Of a stretch of 64,000 nt of DNA, positions 53,031 to 62,172 are shown one piece after another. The stretch covers positions 48,185 to 112,184 of the forward strand of contig JADZER010000040.1 in NCBI GenBank assembly GCA_020850415.1, in the 5' to 3' direction. Both the position numbers and the translations under genes were made by a program. The stretch's first letter is position 1. The number at the start of each line of letters is the position of its first letter. The DNA comes from Phycisphaerales bacterium. GTDB taxonomy: Bacteria; Planctomycetota; Phycisphaerae; Phycisphaerales; UBA1924. The notes under the pieces are model-generated. The model was not told the DNA's origin. It saw nothing but the letters and a program-made list of their open reading frames with translations, and did not search any database.

Positions 53031-53091
53031 TATCCCCTCCGTCCCTCCGCCCCTCCGTGCCTTCGTGCCTCCGTGCCTTCGTGCCTTCCTC
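53031..53091. repeat. CCTTCGTGCCTCCGTG-type tract between nuoL and nuoK
   Basis: A pyrimidine-rich tract of repeated CCTCCGTG and CCTTCGTG words filling the only sizeable gap (112 bases) of the nuo unit. It ends directly at the nuoK stop codon. Confidence 0.75.
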
Positions 53092-53460
53092 CTACCCCTG
53101 CATCTCCCGCCACTCCTCACCACTGAGCGAGTCCTTCTTCCGGAACAGCAGCACGACCAGCGCCAGGGCCAGCGCCGCCTCCGCCGCCGCGACGGTCAGG
53201 ACGAAGATCACGAAGGTCTGCCCCGTGTGCTCCAGATAGAACCGGCTGAACGCAACCAGGGCGAGGCCCGCGGCCTGGAACATCAGCTCGGTGCAGAGGA
53301 ACATGATGATCAGGTTCCGCCGCGTGATGAACCCGACCATGCCGATGACAAAGAGCAGCGCCGACACGAACAGATAGGGCGCCAGCGTCGCCCCGCCCAT
53401 CGGCTCGGGGAAGCCGGCCTGGGCGATCGGGAACAGGGAGAGCAGCAGGCCTGGGCTCAC
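53092..53460 (-). CDS. nuoK: NADH-quinone oxidoreductase subunit K
   Basis: A 122-residue, three-helix subunit of complex I. The two conserved membrane glutamates are present in NLIIMFLCTELMFQAAGLAL and FVLTVAAAEAALALALVVLL. The C-terminus is short and polar (KKDSLSGEEWREMQG). It starts with GTG, four bases of overlap with nuoJ (GTGA), so the two are translationally coupled. After it the operon has a 112-base gap with a repeat tract before nuoL. Confidence 0.96.
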   Translation of the reverse strand: MSPGLLLSLFPIAQAGFPEPMGGATLAPYLFVSALLFVIGMVGFITRRNLIIMFLCTELMFQAAGLALVAFSRFYLEHTGQTFVIFVLTVAAAEAALALALVVLLFRKKDSLSGEEWREMQG

Positions 53461-54410
53461 GGGCGCACCTCCTTGTCCGCGAACACCTGGCCCGTGGCCG
53501 CGAGCGCCTGGGACTGGCGGAGCTTGGCCTCCTCCTCGAACTCGACCTGCTTGCGGCTCAGGACCGTGGCCCCGAGCATCGCCATGAGCAGGATCACGCC
53601 GGCGATCTCGATCGAGCCGGGGTGCTCGTTGAGCAGGTCAAAGCCGATCGACTCGACATTGCCGACCTTGACCTCGGGCGGGATGGCGACGGTCCGGTAC
53701 CCATCGATGGTCTGGAGGGTGACCGTGCCGGCGAGCGGGTCGAGCCCGGCAAACTGGTCGCCCTCGCGGAGCTCGCCCCGGCGATCGAGGGCCAGCATGA
53801 TCTTGTCGGGGCTGGCCTTGTTGGGCATCTCCGCGAGCAGGGCGTCAGGGTGCGGGGCCGTCGGGGTGGGCAGGTCGCCCACGCCGCGGAAGAGCATGGT
53901 GGTGAGGGAGGCGAGAAGGACAAACCCGGTGACGGCCGCGACGAACGGGGCGCGGGCCTGGGTGTCGTAATCGGCGAGGGATTCGAGGTTGTCCTCGCTG
54001 GGCGCCTGGGTGGCGAGCATGATGACGAAGAGGTAGGTAATCAGGATCGCGCCGGCGTAGATGATCACCAGGGCGAAGGCCATGAACTCGGCGGACAGGA
54101 TGAGGTAGAGCCCGCAGCTGGCGAGGATGGTCAGGATGAAGTAGAGGGCCGCGTAGACCGGGCGCGGGTGGGTGATGACCCGGAGGGCCGAGCCCACGGC
54201 GATGAAGCCGAAGATGTAGAAGTTGTAGTTGGGGAGCTGGCCCGGGTTCTTGAGGCCCAGGGCGAGCAGGACGATACCCAAACCGAGGCCTCCGAGCACC
54301 GCGCCCAAGACCTGGGGGTTGACCCGCCGGCGGGGGAGCGCCGCGCACAAGCCCACGCCGCCGAGCGCCAGCCCGAGGAAAAGCAGGAACGGATTGATGA
54401 GCTGTTCCAC
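53457..54410 (-). CDS. nuoJ: NADH-quinone oxidoreductase subunit J with large insertion
   Basis: A 317-residue complex I subunit; family members are usually 165-220. The five helices are seen, with the conserved SAEFMAFALVIIYAGAILIT and YLFVIMLATQ. Between helix 4 and helix 5 lies a polar insert of about 100 residues (LPTPTAPHPDALLAEMPNKA ... TVTLQTIDGYRTVAIPPEVK) and the end adds 30 residues. The GTG start at 54410 puts helix 1 near the N-terminus; an ATG at 54467 would add 19 polar residues. A TATCCT (54509-54514, minus) may be the operon -10 box, about 100 bases upstream. It is the first gene of nuoJKLMN and is divergent from pgsA. Confidence 0.92.
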   Translation of the reverse strand: MEQLINPFLLFLGLALGGVGLCAALPRRRVNPQVLGAVLGGLGLGIVLLALGLKNPGQLPNYNFYIFGFIAVGSALRVITHPRPVYAALYFILTILASCGLYLILSAEFMAFALVIIYAGAILITYLFVIMLATQAPSEDNLESLADYDTQARAPFVAAVTGFVLLASLTTMLFRGVGDLPTPTAPHPDALLAEMPNKASPDKIMLALDRRGELREGDQFAGLDPLAGTVTLQTIDGYRTVAIPPEVKVGNVESIGFDLLNEHPGSIEIAGVILLMAMLGATVLSRKQVEFEEEAKLRQSQALAATGQVFADKEVRP

Positions 54411-54543
54411 GGCCCGCCCCGATTCCTTCTGGCGGCCGAACCCGGCTGCCGAACCCGCGTGCACCACCCCCGACCCGGGCCGCGCGAGCCCGCTCGATCC
54501 GGAGATTCAGAGGATAGAGCAGCCACTAGCTTGCTTCCACAGC

Positions 54544-54567
54544 GGTGGCACGGCTCTCCAAGCCGTG
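54544..54567. repeat. REP-like palindrome family 1, single copy
   Basis: GGTGGCACGGCTCT followed by CCAAGCCGTG, one base different from the copy near pdxA. It lies in the nuoJ-pgsA divergent region and ends about 22 bases before the candidate pgsA -10 box. Confidence 0.88.
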
Positions 54568-54589
54568 CTCGCCCATCTCCTGGTCCCAC

Positions 54590-54595
54590 TACCAT
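54590..54595 (+). promoter_or_regulatory. Candidate leaderless -10 box of pgsA
   Basis: TACCAT, 6 bases (CCCCCC), then the GTG at 54602; no Shine-Dalgarno. It supports this start over the GTG inside the repeat at 54545. Confidence 0.42.
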
Positions 54596-54601
54596 CCCCC
54601 C

Positions 54602-55252
54602 GTGCCTCACCCCAACAGACCCACCTGGCTCCCCAACGCCCTCGTCTGGCTCCGCCTGGCGCTGGCCGGGGTGTTCGTGGCATTGCTCTCGTTCGATCCC
54701 CTTGGTTCCCCCACCGTGCTGCTCGGGGGGATGGCCGTCTTCGTCGTCGCCGCGCTGACCGACATGCTGGACGGCAAGCTCGCCCGGGCCTGGGACTGCG
54801 TGTCCCGGTTCGGGCGGATCATGGACAGCTTCGCGGACAAGGTGCTGGTGCTCGGCGCGTTCGTGATGCTCGCGGGCCCGGCGTTCTTCGTCGGCGCACA
54901 CCAGGACATCCCCGGGCTGCAGGCCTCGGGTGTCCACCCCTGGATGGCGGTGGTCATCCTCGGGCGTGAGTTGCTCATCACAAGCCTGCGGGGGCTGGTG
55001 GAGGGCGAGGGGGGCGACTTCTCGGCGATCTGGGCCGGGAAGTGGAAGATGATCGCCCAGTCCGTCGCTATCCCCTTGATCCTGCTGGTGCTTGCGCTCT
55101 TCCCGTGGGGTCCCGGGACGCCGGGCCGGTGGGCCATCGACCTCGCCGCGTGGGCGACCGTCGTGATCACGGTCGCCAGCGCAATCCCTTATATACGCAA
55201 GGCTCTGTCCCAAGCCCCGGGATCATCCTCCAAGGAAAGCCACCTCCCATGA
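54602..55252 (+). CDS. pgsA: CDP-diacylglycerol--glycerol-3-phosphate 3-phosphatidyltransferase
   Basis: A 216-residue integral membrane enzyme making phosphatidylglycerophosphate. The CDP-alcohol phosphotransferase signature D-G-x2-A-R-x8-G-x3-D-x3-D is complete in DGKLARAWDCVSRFGRIMD plus SFAD (about residues 62-83). Other matches are RPTWLPNALVWLRLALAGVF at the start and ILGRELLITSLRGL in the middle, where the family has GRE. About five helices are predicted. I place the start at the GTG at 54602; the longer frame begins in a palindromic repeat. It overlaps pgpA by four bases (ATGA); together they give phosphatidylglycerol. Confidence 0.93.
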   Translation: MPHPNRPTWLPNALVWLRLALAGVFVALLSFDPLGSPTVLLGGMAVFVVAALTDMLDGKLARAWDCVSRFGRIMDSFADKVLVLGAFVMLAGPAFFVGAHQDIPGLQASGVHPWMAVVILGRELLITSLRGLVEGEGGDFSAIWAGKWKMIAQSVAIPLILLVLALFPWGPGTPGRWAIDLAAWATVVITVASAIPYIRKALSQAPGSSSKESHLP

Positions 55253-55755
55253 ACCGCCCGCTCTCCCCCGCCGCGGCTAATCTGGTGACGACCTTCGGCC
55301 TTGGCTTCCGACGCCCGGCCTCGGGGACATGGGGCTCCCTCCCGCCGGTCGTCGTCGCCGCGGCGCTGCTGGTACTGGGGTTCGATGGCCAAGGTGCGGT
55401 GTTCACCTTGTGCATGGCCATACTGACCGGTCTGTTTTCTGGGATGTGCGTCCGGTTCGGCGATCACGCGGCCAGCGCGTTCGGGCGGTCGGACCCCTCC
55501 CAGGTCGTCGCCGACGAGACCGCGGGGATGGCCCTGGTGCTCGCGTTTCTCCCGGCGGGGTCGACCGACACCCCGCTGCTCGCGGCACTGACCCTGGCCC
55601 TGGCGTTTGTCGCCTTCCGGGTCTTCGACATCTTCAAGCCATGGCCGGCCTACGCCCTGGAGCGAGCCCCGGGCGGATGGGGGATCCTGCTCGACGACCT
55701 GATGGCGGGGGTCTACGCGATCGTCTCGCTGCACCTGGCGGCGATGGTGCTCTGA
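55249..55755 (+). CDS. pgpA: Phosphatidylglycerophosphatase A
   Basis: A 168-residue membrane phosphatase that removes phosphate from phosphatidylglycerophosphate. Family blocks: ATFGLGFRRPASGTWGSLPP-like opening (TTFGLGFRRPASGTWGSLPP), the metal-binding DPSQVVADETAGMALVLAF and FRVFDIFKPWPAYALER, and GGWGILLDDLMAGVYAIVSL near the end with the paired Asp. All usual acidic residues are there. It begins inside the stop codon of pgsA, the preceding enzyme of the pathway, with AAGGA upstream. A composite repeat follows 45 bases after the stop. Confidence 0.96.
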   Translation: MNRPLSPAAANLVTTFGLGFRRPASGTWGSLPPVVVAAALLVLGFDGQGAVFTLCMAILTGLFSGMCVRFGDHAASAFGRSDPSQVVADETAGMALVLAFLPAGSTDTPLLAALTLALAFVAFRVFDIFKPWPAYALERAPGGWGILLDDLMAGVYAIVSLHLAAMVL

Positions 55756-55800
55756 GATTCACCTCGGAGCACCCGGAGAGCGCGGCGGAAGGCAGGAATA

Positions 55801-55940
55801 GCCACGGATGAACACAGATGTTCTGGCCGATCAGGCTCCGCCTGATCAGAACCGGCCCCCTGCCTTTAACTGCGTCTATCTGCGTTCATCTGCGGCAGTC
55901 TCTGTCTCGGCTCCGTGCTCTCCGTGTGCTCCGTGGTGAA
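55801..55940. repeat. Composite GATGAAC-type repeat, copy B
   Basis: Same order of parts as copy A at 30564-30722: CACGGATGAACACAGATG, an inner palindrome GATCAGGCTCCGCCTGATC, then CGTTCATCTGCGG, then CTCCGTG words ending in GTGGTGAA. It lies between the convergent pgpA and M1 peptidase genes and stops 5 bases before the peptidase stop codon. Confidence 0.8.
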
Positions 55941-55945
55941 CCGCC

Positions 55946-57979
55946 TCACTCCGCCTTCCACTCGTTGTTCGACTCGTCCATGTCCGGCAGCATGCCCTTG
56001 GGGTCGAGCTTCACCCGCACGACCTTGCGCCCGTCGGGGTTCCACCCGACGGTCCAGGCGTTGGTGGTGGTCCAGATCTCCACGGGCAGGCCGCGCTGCT
56101 CCACCTGGCCATCGTCGTACTCGACCTCGATCGTCACGGGCATGACCATGTCGCGCCGGTTCTCGAGGTCGACATAGACCCAATCGTCCTCCTCGTCGTG
56201 CTCGACGCGGACGACGGCCTGGTCGAGGGTGGCGGTGGAGTAGAACCAGCCGCGCCAGAACCACGCGAGGTCCACGCCGGCGACATCCTCCATGGTGCGG
56301 AAGAAGTCGGCGGGCTGGGGGTGCTTGAAGGCCCAGCGGTCGATGTACTCGCGGAAGGCGCGGTCGAAGCGCTCCTCGCCGAGGACATTCTGGCGGAGCT
56401 GCCACAGCGCCGCCGCGGGCTTGCCGTAGGCGAGGTACCCGAGGCGTCCGCGCCAGATCTGGTCCGGGAAGCTCATCATGGGCTGCTGGTTGTCCTGGCG
56501 CTGGTTGTTGAGGACATCGCCCGCCATGCCGCGGGCGTCGTCGGGGTAGTTGCCGAAGAAGTCGCTCTTGGTGTAGATGTTGATGAAGGTGTTGAAGCCC
56601 TCGTCCATCCAGGCGTAGCGGCGTTCGTCGGTGTTGACGAGCATGGGGAACCAGTTGTGCCCGAACTCGTGGTCGGTGACGCCGTAGAGCCCCTCGCGGT
56701 GGTTGCGCCCGCCGCAGAAGACGATGCCCGGGTACTCCATGCCGCCGACGCGCCCGTTGACATTGACCGCGACGGGGTACGGGTACGGGTGCCACTGCCG
56801 GGAGTTGAAATCGAGGCAGTGGCGCGCCATCTGGACGGCCTCGACCCAGGCCTCGGCCTCCTTGGGGTACGCGGCCTGGGCGAGCACACGCCCGTCGGGG
56901 GCGTGCGGGCAGCCGGGGATATCCACCCCCGCGCCGTCCCAGATGAACGACGCGCTCGAGGCCCAGGCGAAGGTGCGGGTCTGCTCGGCCTTGAAGTGCC
57001 AGGTGAGCGGGCCCTCGCCCTCGGGCCAGCTCGCGGGGTCGCCGACCTCCGCGGCGGTGCGGATGGTGACGGTATCGTCGCTGGCCTTGGCGCGCTCGTA
57101 GCGCTCGCGGGCCTCGGGGGTGAGCACGCCGGCGGGGTTCTGGAGGACGGCGCCCGCGACGACGATGTGCTCGCGCGGGGCGGTGATGCGGACATCGAAA
57201 TCGCCGAAGTCCGTGTAGAACTCGCCCTGCCCGAGGTACCCCATTGTGTTCCAGCCGTCGACATCGTCGTAGACCGCGACGGCCGGGAACCACTGGGCGA
57301 TCTCGAAGATGGGCCCCTGCTCGACCTCCTCCACCGCGAGACGGTCGGCGCCGAACGGCGGGATGTTGAAGCTCCAGGAGATGTGGAACACAAAGGTCTC
57401 GCCCGGCCCGATGGGCTCGTCGAGGTCGATGCGTCCCATGGTGTCGTAGACATGCAGCTCAAGGTCGTGCCCGGCGCTGGCGAGGTGCTCGATGTGGAAC
57501 CCGCCGTCGAACCCCTCGCGGTAGCCGAAGCGGCTGCCCGGTTCCTTGCTCAGGGCCCCGATCGAGTCCGGCTTGAAGAGGTTCTGCTCGAGGTGCAGCC
57601 AGAGGTAGGTGAGCGTGTCGGGGGAGTTGTTGTGGTAGGTGATCTTCGCCCGCGCGCTGACGGACCGCTCGGCCTCGTGCAGCGTGGCGTCGATCTGGTA
57701 GTTGACCCGCTGCTGCCAGTAGTCGGGCCCGGGCGCGCCCGAGCCCAGGCGGACGCGGTCGGGGTCGGGCCAGTCCTCGAGGGGGGCGAAGATGTGGCGG
57801 TTCTGGAAGCCGGTGGGGCTCCGGAACGCGGCGTCGAAGGTCGGCCCGGCGGGCGCGTTGCGTTCGACGATGATCGGCTGCTCTGCGCCGGGGGCGTCGC
57901 CGCGCTGGTCCTGGGCGAGCAGCCCGGCCGCCAAGACCCAGGAAACACCCAACCCCACCGCCGCATGGTTCCGTCGCAT
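55946..57979 (-). CDS. Secreted M1-family metallopeptidase
   Basis: A 677-residue exported zinc aminopeptidase-like protein. Signal peptide MRRNHAAVGLGVSWVLAAGL (cleavage near LLAQ). The M1 N-terminal beta domain covers about 70-270 (WQQRVNYQIDATLHEAERSV, YHNNSPDTLTYLWLHLEQNL). The catalytic domain has GGMEYPGIVF in place of GAMEN and the zinc motif HEFGH (residues 437-441) with the third ligand E460 after 18 residues (RRYAWMDEGF). The tail is a small beta domain ending in SNNEWKAE. Start at 57979 was chosen because GGAGG lies 8 bases upstream; an ATG 21 bases earlier exists. TATGCT at 58010-58015 may be the -10 box. Confidence 0.92.
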   Translation of the reverse strand: MRRNHAAVGLGVSWVLAAGLLAQDQRGDAPGAEQPIIVERNAPAGPTFDAAFRSPTGFQNRHIFAPLEDWPDPDRVRLGSGAPGPDYWQQRVNYQIDATLHEAERSVSARAKITYHNNSPDTLTYLWLHLEQNLFKPDSIGALSKEPGSRFGYREGFDGGFHIEHLASAGHDLELHVYDTMGRIDLDEPIGPGETFVFHISWSFNIPPFGADRLAVEEVEQGPIFEIAQWFPAVAVYDDVDGWNTMGYLGQGEFYTDFGDFDVRITAPREHIVVAGAVLQNPAGVLTPEARERYERAKASDDTVTIRTAAEVGDPASWPEGEGPLTWHFKAEQTRTFAWASSASFIWDGAGVDIPGCPHAPDGRVLAQAAYPKEAEAWVEAVQMARHCLDFNSRQWHPYPYPVAVNVNGRVGGMEYPGIVFCGGRNHREGLYGVTDHEFGHNWFPMLVNTDERRYAWMDEGFNTFINIYTKSDFFGNYPDDARGMAGDVLNNQRQDNQQPMMSFPDQIWRGRLGYLAYGKPAAALWQLRQNVLGEERFDRAFREYIDRWAFKHPQPADFFRTMEDVAGVDLAWFWRGWFYSTATLDQAVVRVEHDEEDDWVYVDLENRRDMVMPVTIEVEYDDGQVEQRGLPVEIWTTTNAWTVGWNPDGRKVVRVKLDPKGMLPDMDESNNEWKAE

Positions 57980-58042
57980 CCGCAGTGCCTCCATCCCCAT
58001 CGCGGGTGGAGCATAGAGGATCGAGAGGAGGTCGTGGGGCGA

Positions 58043-58831
58043 TCAGCTCCCGTCGATCATCCGCCACAGCCCGCCGAGAGCCGAGCCCTCGCCGGTGGTC
58101 TTGCCGCCGTGGGAGGGCGCGTTGGCGAGGATGCGGTCGGCCAGGCGCGAGAAGGGGAGGCTCTGCAGCCACACGGTCCCGTGGCCGCGCAGGGTGGCGA
58201 GGAACATGCCCTCGCCCCCGAAGAACATGCTCTTGAGGCTGCCGGCCCGCTCGATGGAGTAGTCGACGCCCTTGGTGAAGCCGACGATGCAGCCGGTATC
58301 GACGCGCAGGGTCTGTCCCTCGAGCTTCTGCTCGATGACCGTGCCGCCCGCGTGGAGGAAGGCCATGCCGTCGCCCTGGAGGCGCTGGAGGATGAAGCCC
58401 TCGCCCCCGAAGAGGCCGGCGCCGAAGCGCTTGGCGAAGGCAATGCCGATCTTGGTGCCCTTCGCCGCGGCGAGGAAGGAGTCCTTCTGGCACACGACCT
58501 CGCTCCCGTGCTCGCCGAGGTGGAGCGGGATGATCTTGCCCGGGTAGGGGGCGGCGAACGCGACGCGGGCCTTGCCGTGCCCGTCGTGGGTGAAGTGGGT
58601 GAGGAAAAGCGACTCGCCGGTGAGCGCCCGCTTGCCGACGGCGAGCAGCTTGCTCATCACGCCCTCCGACGCGGCCGACCCGTCGCCCATGCGGGCCTCG
58701 AACCGGATCCCGTCCTCCATGTAGTTCATGCTCCCGGCCTCGGCGATCACCGTCTCGCCGGGGTCAAGCTCGATCAAGACCATCTGCATGTCGTCGCCGA
58801 TAAGTTCGTAGTCGATCTCGTGGGATTGCAT
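58043..58831 (-). CDS. AIM24/TIGR00266-family protein
   Basis: A 262-residue soluble beta-rich protein of the AIM24 (DUF124) family. Recognised by [100 protein letters not shown] and [20 protein letters not shown]. The family occurs widely in bacteria and in yeast mitochondria; its molecular job is not settled. Start at 58831 has GGAG 10 bases upstream. It is 63 bases from the M1 peptidase gene on the same strand and may be its operon leader. Confidence 0.88.
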   Translation of the reverse strand: MQSHEIDYELIGDDMQMVLIELDPGETVIAEAGSMNYMEDGIRFEARMGDGSAASEGVMSKLLAVGKRALTGESLFLTHFTHDGHGKARVAFAAPYPGKIIPLHLGEHGSEVVCQKDSFLAAAKGTKIGIAFAKRFGAGLFGGEGFILQRLQGDGMAFLHAGGTVIEQKLEGQTLRVDTGCIVGFTKGVDYSIERAGSLKSMFFGGEGMFLATLRGHGTVWLQSLPFSRLADRILANAPSHGGKTTGEGSALGGLWRMIDGS

Positions 58832-58913
58832 GGGCGGGTGTCTCCGTTGCGGTGTCGAGGGGAGCGTAGGTCGCAGGGTCGTTGGGAGCGGGCCGGGCGC
58901 GGTTGCAGCCAGG

Positions 58914-58984
58914 CCCAACCACGCTGGAAGTTCACGGCCTCGTGCCACCGGGCAGCGGAGGCTCTGCGGAGCTGACCGGTGCCG
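58914..58984 (+). repeat. Repeat family 3, copy 1
   Basis: About 71 bases starting CCAACCACGCTGGAAGTTCA and containing an imperfect palindrome (GGCAGC ... GCTGACC) around GGAGGCTCTGCGGA. Copy 2, same orientation, is at 62173-62244; the two flank the FkbM and GH27 genes. Confidence 0.88.
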
Positions 58985-59097
58985 GCGCACCCGGCGCCGC
59001 CTGGGTCACCAGCACGGCAGGCGCCGATGCAGATGGGTGGTGTGCCCCGCGGCGCCCCCCGTGGGGTCGCGCACCCGGACCACCGACCCGGGGGTGT

Positions 59098-59103
59098 TAT
59101 CCT
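59098..59103 (+). promoter_or_regulatory. Candidate leaderless -10 box of the FkbM gene
   Basis: TATCCT, 6 bases (CCCCCC), then the ATG at 59110; no Shine-Dalgarno. Confidence 0.42.
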
Positions 59104-59109
59104 CCCCCC

Positions 59110-60108
59110 ATGCCGAGCCGAGCCAGCGCGCACCCGCCCGCCCCGCCACGCCTCGCGCCCCCCGCTGTCCGCTGGCTGCTCCGCCAGTACGCACGGCGCC
59201 GCCTGCCCGCGGCGTCGCTGCTCATGCGCCGCTGCGGCGTGCTCTGGAACCCGCACTGGGACGGCGCCCCGATGGCCGAGACCCGCGAGACCCGCACCGG
59301 CGCCCGCATCCGGCTCGACCTCTCCGACCTCTTCCAACGCGTCGCCTACTTCCGCGGGTGCTACCACGAGATGGACATCCTCGCCGCGTGCGAGGTCTGC
59401 GTCCGGCCCGGCGACCTCGTCCTCGACGGCGGGGCGAACACCGGGCTGGTGGCGGTCCGCCTGGCCGCGCGGGTCGGCCCGGCCGGGGCGGTCATCGCCG
59501 TCGAGCCCGGGCCTCGGGCCCTCGAGTCGCTCCGGTGGCATGTCGACCGCAACGGTCTCGCCAACATCCTGGTCGAGCCGGTCGGTCTGAGCGACCGCGC
59601 CGAGGAGGTCGAGCACAAGCTCCCCGATCCGCACAACCTCGGCGCAGGCACGCTCGGCCCCGCGGCCCCACGCCTGCGCGCCGCGACAAGAGACCGAACG
59701 CAGGTGCGCACAACCCCGGGCGACTCGCTCCTCGACGATCAGGACCCCAGGCCCCTGTTCATCAAGCTCGATATCGAGGGCTTCGAGCTCCGCGCCCTCC
59801 GCGGCCTGACCCGCACCATCGACGCCCGCCGGCCGGCGGTGCTCTGCGAACTCAACTCGGAAGCGCTCCGCCTGAACGGCGCCTCCCCCGCCATGATCGC
59901 CGAGTTCTTCCGAGACCGCGGCTACCGGGCGTTCGGCATCCGCCAGCTGGGCTTCTTCCGCCGGCGCGCCGTGCGCCTGGTCCCCATCGACGCCGCCGCC
60001 CCCGGAGACTTCCGCGATGCCCTCTTCCTGTACCCGGGCTCGATCCACTGGGAGCGCTCGGCACGCGCCAGGCTCCCCGAGGCCGAGCCCGACACGGGGC
60101 GCAGATGA
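59110..60108 (+). CDS. FkbM-family SAM-dependent methyltransferase
   Basis: A 332-residue cytoplasmic class I methyltransferase. The SAM-binding block is DLVLDGGANTGLVAVRLAAR (about residue 98), followed by AVIAVEPGPRALESLRWHVD, and the FkbM signature PLFIKLDIEGFELRALRGL with VLCELNS after it. The first 60 residues are Pro/Arg-rich and helical, not part of the fold. FkbM enzymes methylate hydroxyls of sugars or polyketides; members next to sugar genes often act on glycans. Here the neighbour is a GH27 alpha-galactosidase 68 bases downstream, but both have their own promoter-like box. Confidence 0.88.
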   Translation: MPSRASAHPPAPPRLAPPAVRWLLRQYARRRLPAASLLMRRCGVLWNPHWDGAPMAETRETRTGARIRLDLSDLFQRVAYFRGCYHEMDILAACEVCVRPGDLVLDGGANTGLVAVRLAARVGPAGAVIAVEPGPRALESLRWHVDRNGLANILVEPVGLSDRAEEVEHKLPDPHNLGAGTLGPAAPRLRAATRDRTQVRTTPGDSLLDDQDPRPLFIKLDIEGFELRALRGLTRTIDARRPAVLCELNSEALRLNGASPAMIAEFFRDRGYRAFGIRQLGFFRRRAVRLVPIDAAAPGDFRDALFLYPGSIHWERSARARLPEAEPDTGRR

Positions 60109-60164
60109 GATCCCGGCGACCACAGCAGGGTCGCGGACCCGTCCGGCGGCACACCGGACTCGTC

Positions 60165-60170
60165 TATCCT
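60165..60170 (+). promoter_or_regulatory. Candidate leaderless -10 box of the GH27 gene
   Basis: TATCCT, 6 bases (TAATAC), then the ATG at 60177; no Shine-Dalgarno. Confidence 0.45.
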
Positions 60171-60176
60171 TAATAC

Positions 60177-62153
60177 ATGCCCCCCACCACCCTCGCGCTC
60201 ATCGTCGCCCTGGGATCAGCCGCGATCCTCGGCGCCACCGACACCGTCCCCCTCTCCGGCCTGGACCTCACCAAGCTCCACCAAGGCTGGGGCCGGCCGG
60301 TCGTAGATCGCTCGGTGGAGGGGAACCCGATCTCGATCGGCGGACGCAGCTTCGCGCGCGGCGTGGGCTCGCACGCCCCGGGCGTGCTCCGCCTCGACCT
60401 CGATGGCCGGGCCGAGCGCTTCGGCGCCTGGGTCGGGGTGGATGACGAGACCCAGGGGCGTGGCAGCGTCTCCTTCACCGTCTACGCCGACGGAAGGAAG
60501 TCGTTTGACAGCGGTGTGTTGCGCGCGGGCGACCAGCCCGTACGGATCGACATCGACCTCACCGGGGTCGGCTCGCTCGTCTTGGTCAGCGGCAGCGCCG
60601 AGGACGGCATGGACTTCGACCACGCCGACTGGGCCGACGCCCAGTTCGTGATGCGCGAGGGCGTCCCGATCGCCATCGACGCCCCCGACGAACCCAAGGT
60701 CATTCTCACCCCGGCGCCCGGCCCCGAGCCGCGCATCAACGGCCCCGAGGTCTTCGCGGTCCGGCCCGGCCGCCCGGTGCTCTACCGCGTCCCCGCCACC
60801 GGCGATCGCCCGATGAACTTCGAGGCCGACGCCCTGCCCGACGGCCTCACGCTCGACCCGTGGACCGGCATCATCAGTGGCACGATCGCCGACCGCGCCG
60901 AAACAATCCACCCGGTCACCCTCCGCGCCGTCAACGACGCCGGGCGGGCCGAGCGCGAGCTGCGGTTCGTCGTCGGCCCGACGCTGGCGCTCACCCCGCC
61001 GATGGGCTGGAACTCCTGGTACATCCACTACAACCGCGTCACAGACGCCGACATGCGGGCCGCCGCCGACGCCATGATCGATTCGGGCATGGCCGACTTC
61101 GGCTACTCCTATGTCAACATCGACGACTGCTGGATGGTCAAGCCCGGCTCGACGGACGCCGCCATCGGCGGCAGGCCCCGCGCCCCCGACGGCACGCTCC
61201 TCTCCAACGCCCGCTTCCCCGACATGCCCGGCCTCGCCGAACACATCCACGCCAAAGGCCTGAAGGCCGGCCTCTACACCTCCCCCGGCCCGAGCACCTG
61301 CGCGGGCTTCGCCGGCGCGTGGGAGCACGAGGCGATCGACGCGGCCCTCTTCGCCCGCTGGGGCTTCGACTTCCTCAAGTACGACTGGTGCAGCTACGAG
61401 CGCGTCGCGACCGGCGAGGGCCGCGAGCGGTTCGTCCGACCCTACCGACAGATGCGCGACCTGCTCGAGCCCCTCGGCCGCGACATCGTCTTCAACCTGT
61501 GCCAGTACGGCATGGGCGATGTCTGGGAGTGGGGCGGCTCGGTCGGCCAGTGCTGGCGCACCACCGGCGACCTCGGTGTCGAGCAGGGCGGGCTGCTGCC
61601 CGGCTTCTACTCCATCGGCCTGAGCAACGCACGGCACGGCGCCTGGGCGGGGCCCGGCGCCTGGAACGACCCCGACTACATCCTCATCGGGTGGGTCGGC
61701 GACGCCCGCGGCATGGGCGTCGGCCAGCCCACCACGCTCACCGGCAACGAGCAGTACTCGTACATGTCCATGTGGTGCCTCATGGCCGCGCCGCTGATCT
61801 TCTCCGGCGACATGACCCGCCTCGACGCCTTCACGCTCAACATCCTCTGCAACGCGGAGGTGATCGGCGTGGACCAGGACACCCTCGGCGTCCAGGGTCG
61901 CATCGTCCGCCGCACCGAGGACGACCTGATCCTCGCCAAGCCGCTCGCCGACGGCTCGATCGCCGTCGGGCTGTTCAATCTCGCCGAGGTCCCCAGGCAG
62001 ATGACCGTGACCTGGGACGAGCTCGGCGTGGAGGGCGAGCGCGCGGTCCGGGACCTCTGGCGCCAGGCGCCCCTCGGCACGGCGTCGAGCCACTACCAAG
62101 CCGAGGTCCCGCGCCACGGCGTCTCGCTGGTCCGCCTGCACCCCACGGAGTGA
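60177..62153 (+). CDS. Secreted alpha-galactosidase-like enzyme, GH27, with NPCBM domain
   Basis: A 658-residue exported glycosidase. Signal-like start MPPTTLALIVALGSAAILGA, then an NPCBM-type carbohydrate-binding domain (about 25-165: FARGVGSHAPGVLRLDLDGR, FGAWVGVDDETQGRGSVSFT), then an Ig-like/putative-Ig segment (about 185-275: DALPDGLTLDPWTGIISGTI), then the GH27 barrel. The barrel shows PPMGWNSWYIHYNRV, NIDDCWM, the nucleophile D403 in FLKYDWCSY and the acid/base D465 in CWRTTGDLG, so it should be active on alpha-galactosides or a related alpha-linked sugar. The C-terminus is the usual beta domain (SIAVGLFNLAEVPRQMTVTW). The message may be leaderless. Confidence 0.93.
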   Translation: MPPTTLALIVALGSAAILGATDTVPLSGLDLTKLHQGWGRPVVDRSVEGNPISIGGRSFARGVGSHAPGVLRLDLDGRAERFGAWVGVDDETQGRGSVSFTVYADGRKSFDSGVLRAGDQPVRIDIDLTGVGSLVLVSGSAEDGMDFDHADWADAQFVMREGVPIAIDAPDEPKVILTPAPGPEPRINGPEVFAVRPGRPVLYRVPATGDRPMNFEADALPDGLTLDPWTGIISGTIADRAETIHPVTLRAVNDAGRAERELRFVVGPTLALTPPMGWNSWYIHYNRVTDADMRAAADAMIDSGMADFGYSYVNIDDCWMVKPGSTDAAIGGRPRAPDGTLLSNARFPDMPGLAEHIHAKGLKAGLYTSPGPSTCAGFAGAWEHEAIDAALFARWGFDFLKYDWCSYERVATGEGRERFVRPYRQMRDLLEPLGRDIVFNLCQYGMGDVWEWGGSVGQCWRTTGDLGVEQGGLLPGFYSIGLSNARHGAWAGPGAWNDPDYILIGWVGDARGMGVGQPTTLTGNEQYSYMSMWCLMAAPLIFSGDMTRLDAFTLNILCNAEVIGVDQDTLGVQGRIVRRTEDDLILAKPLADGSIAVGLFNLAEVPRQMTVTWDELGVEGERAVRDLWRQAPLGTASSHYQAEVPRHGVSLVRLHPTE

Positions 62154-62172
62154 ACCCGGCCCCGCAAACACC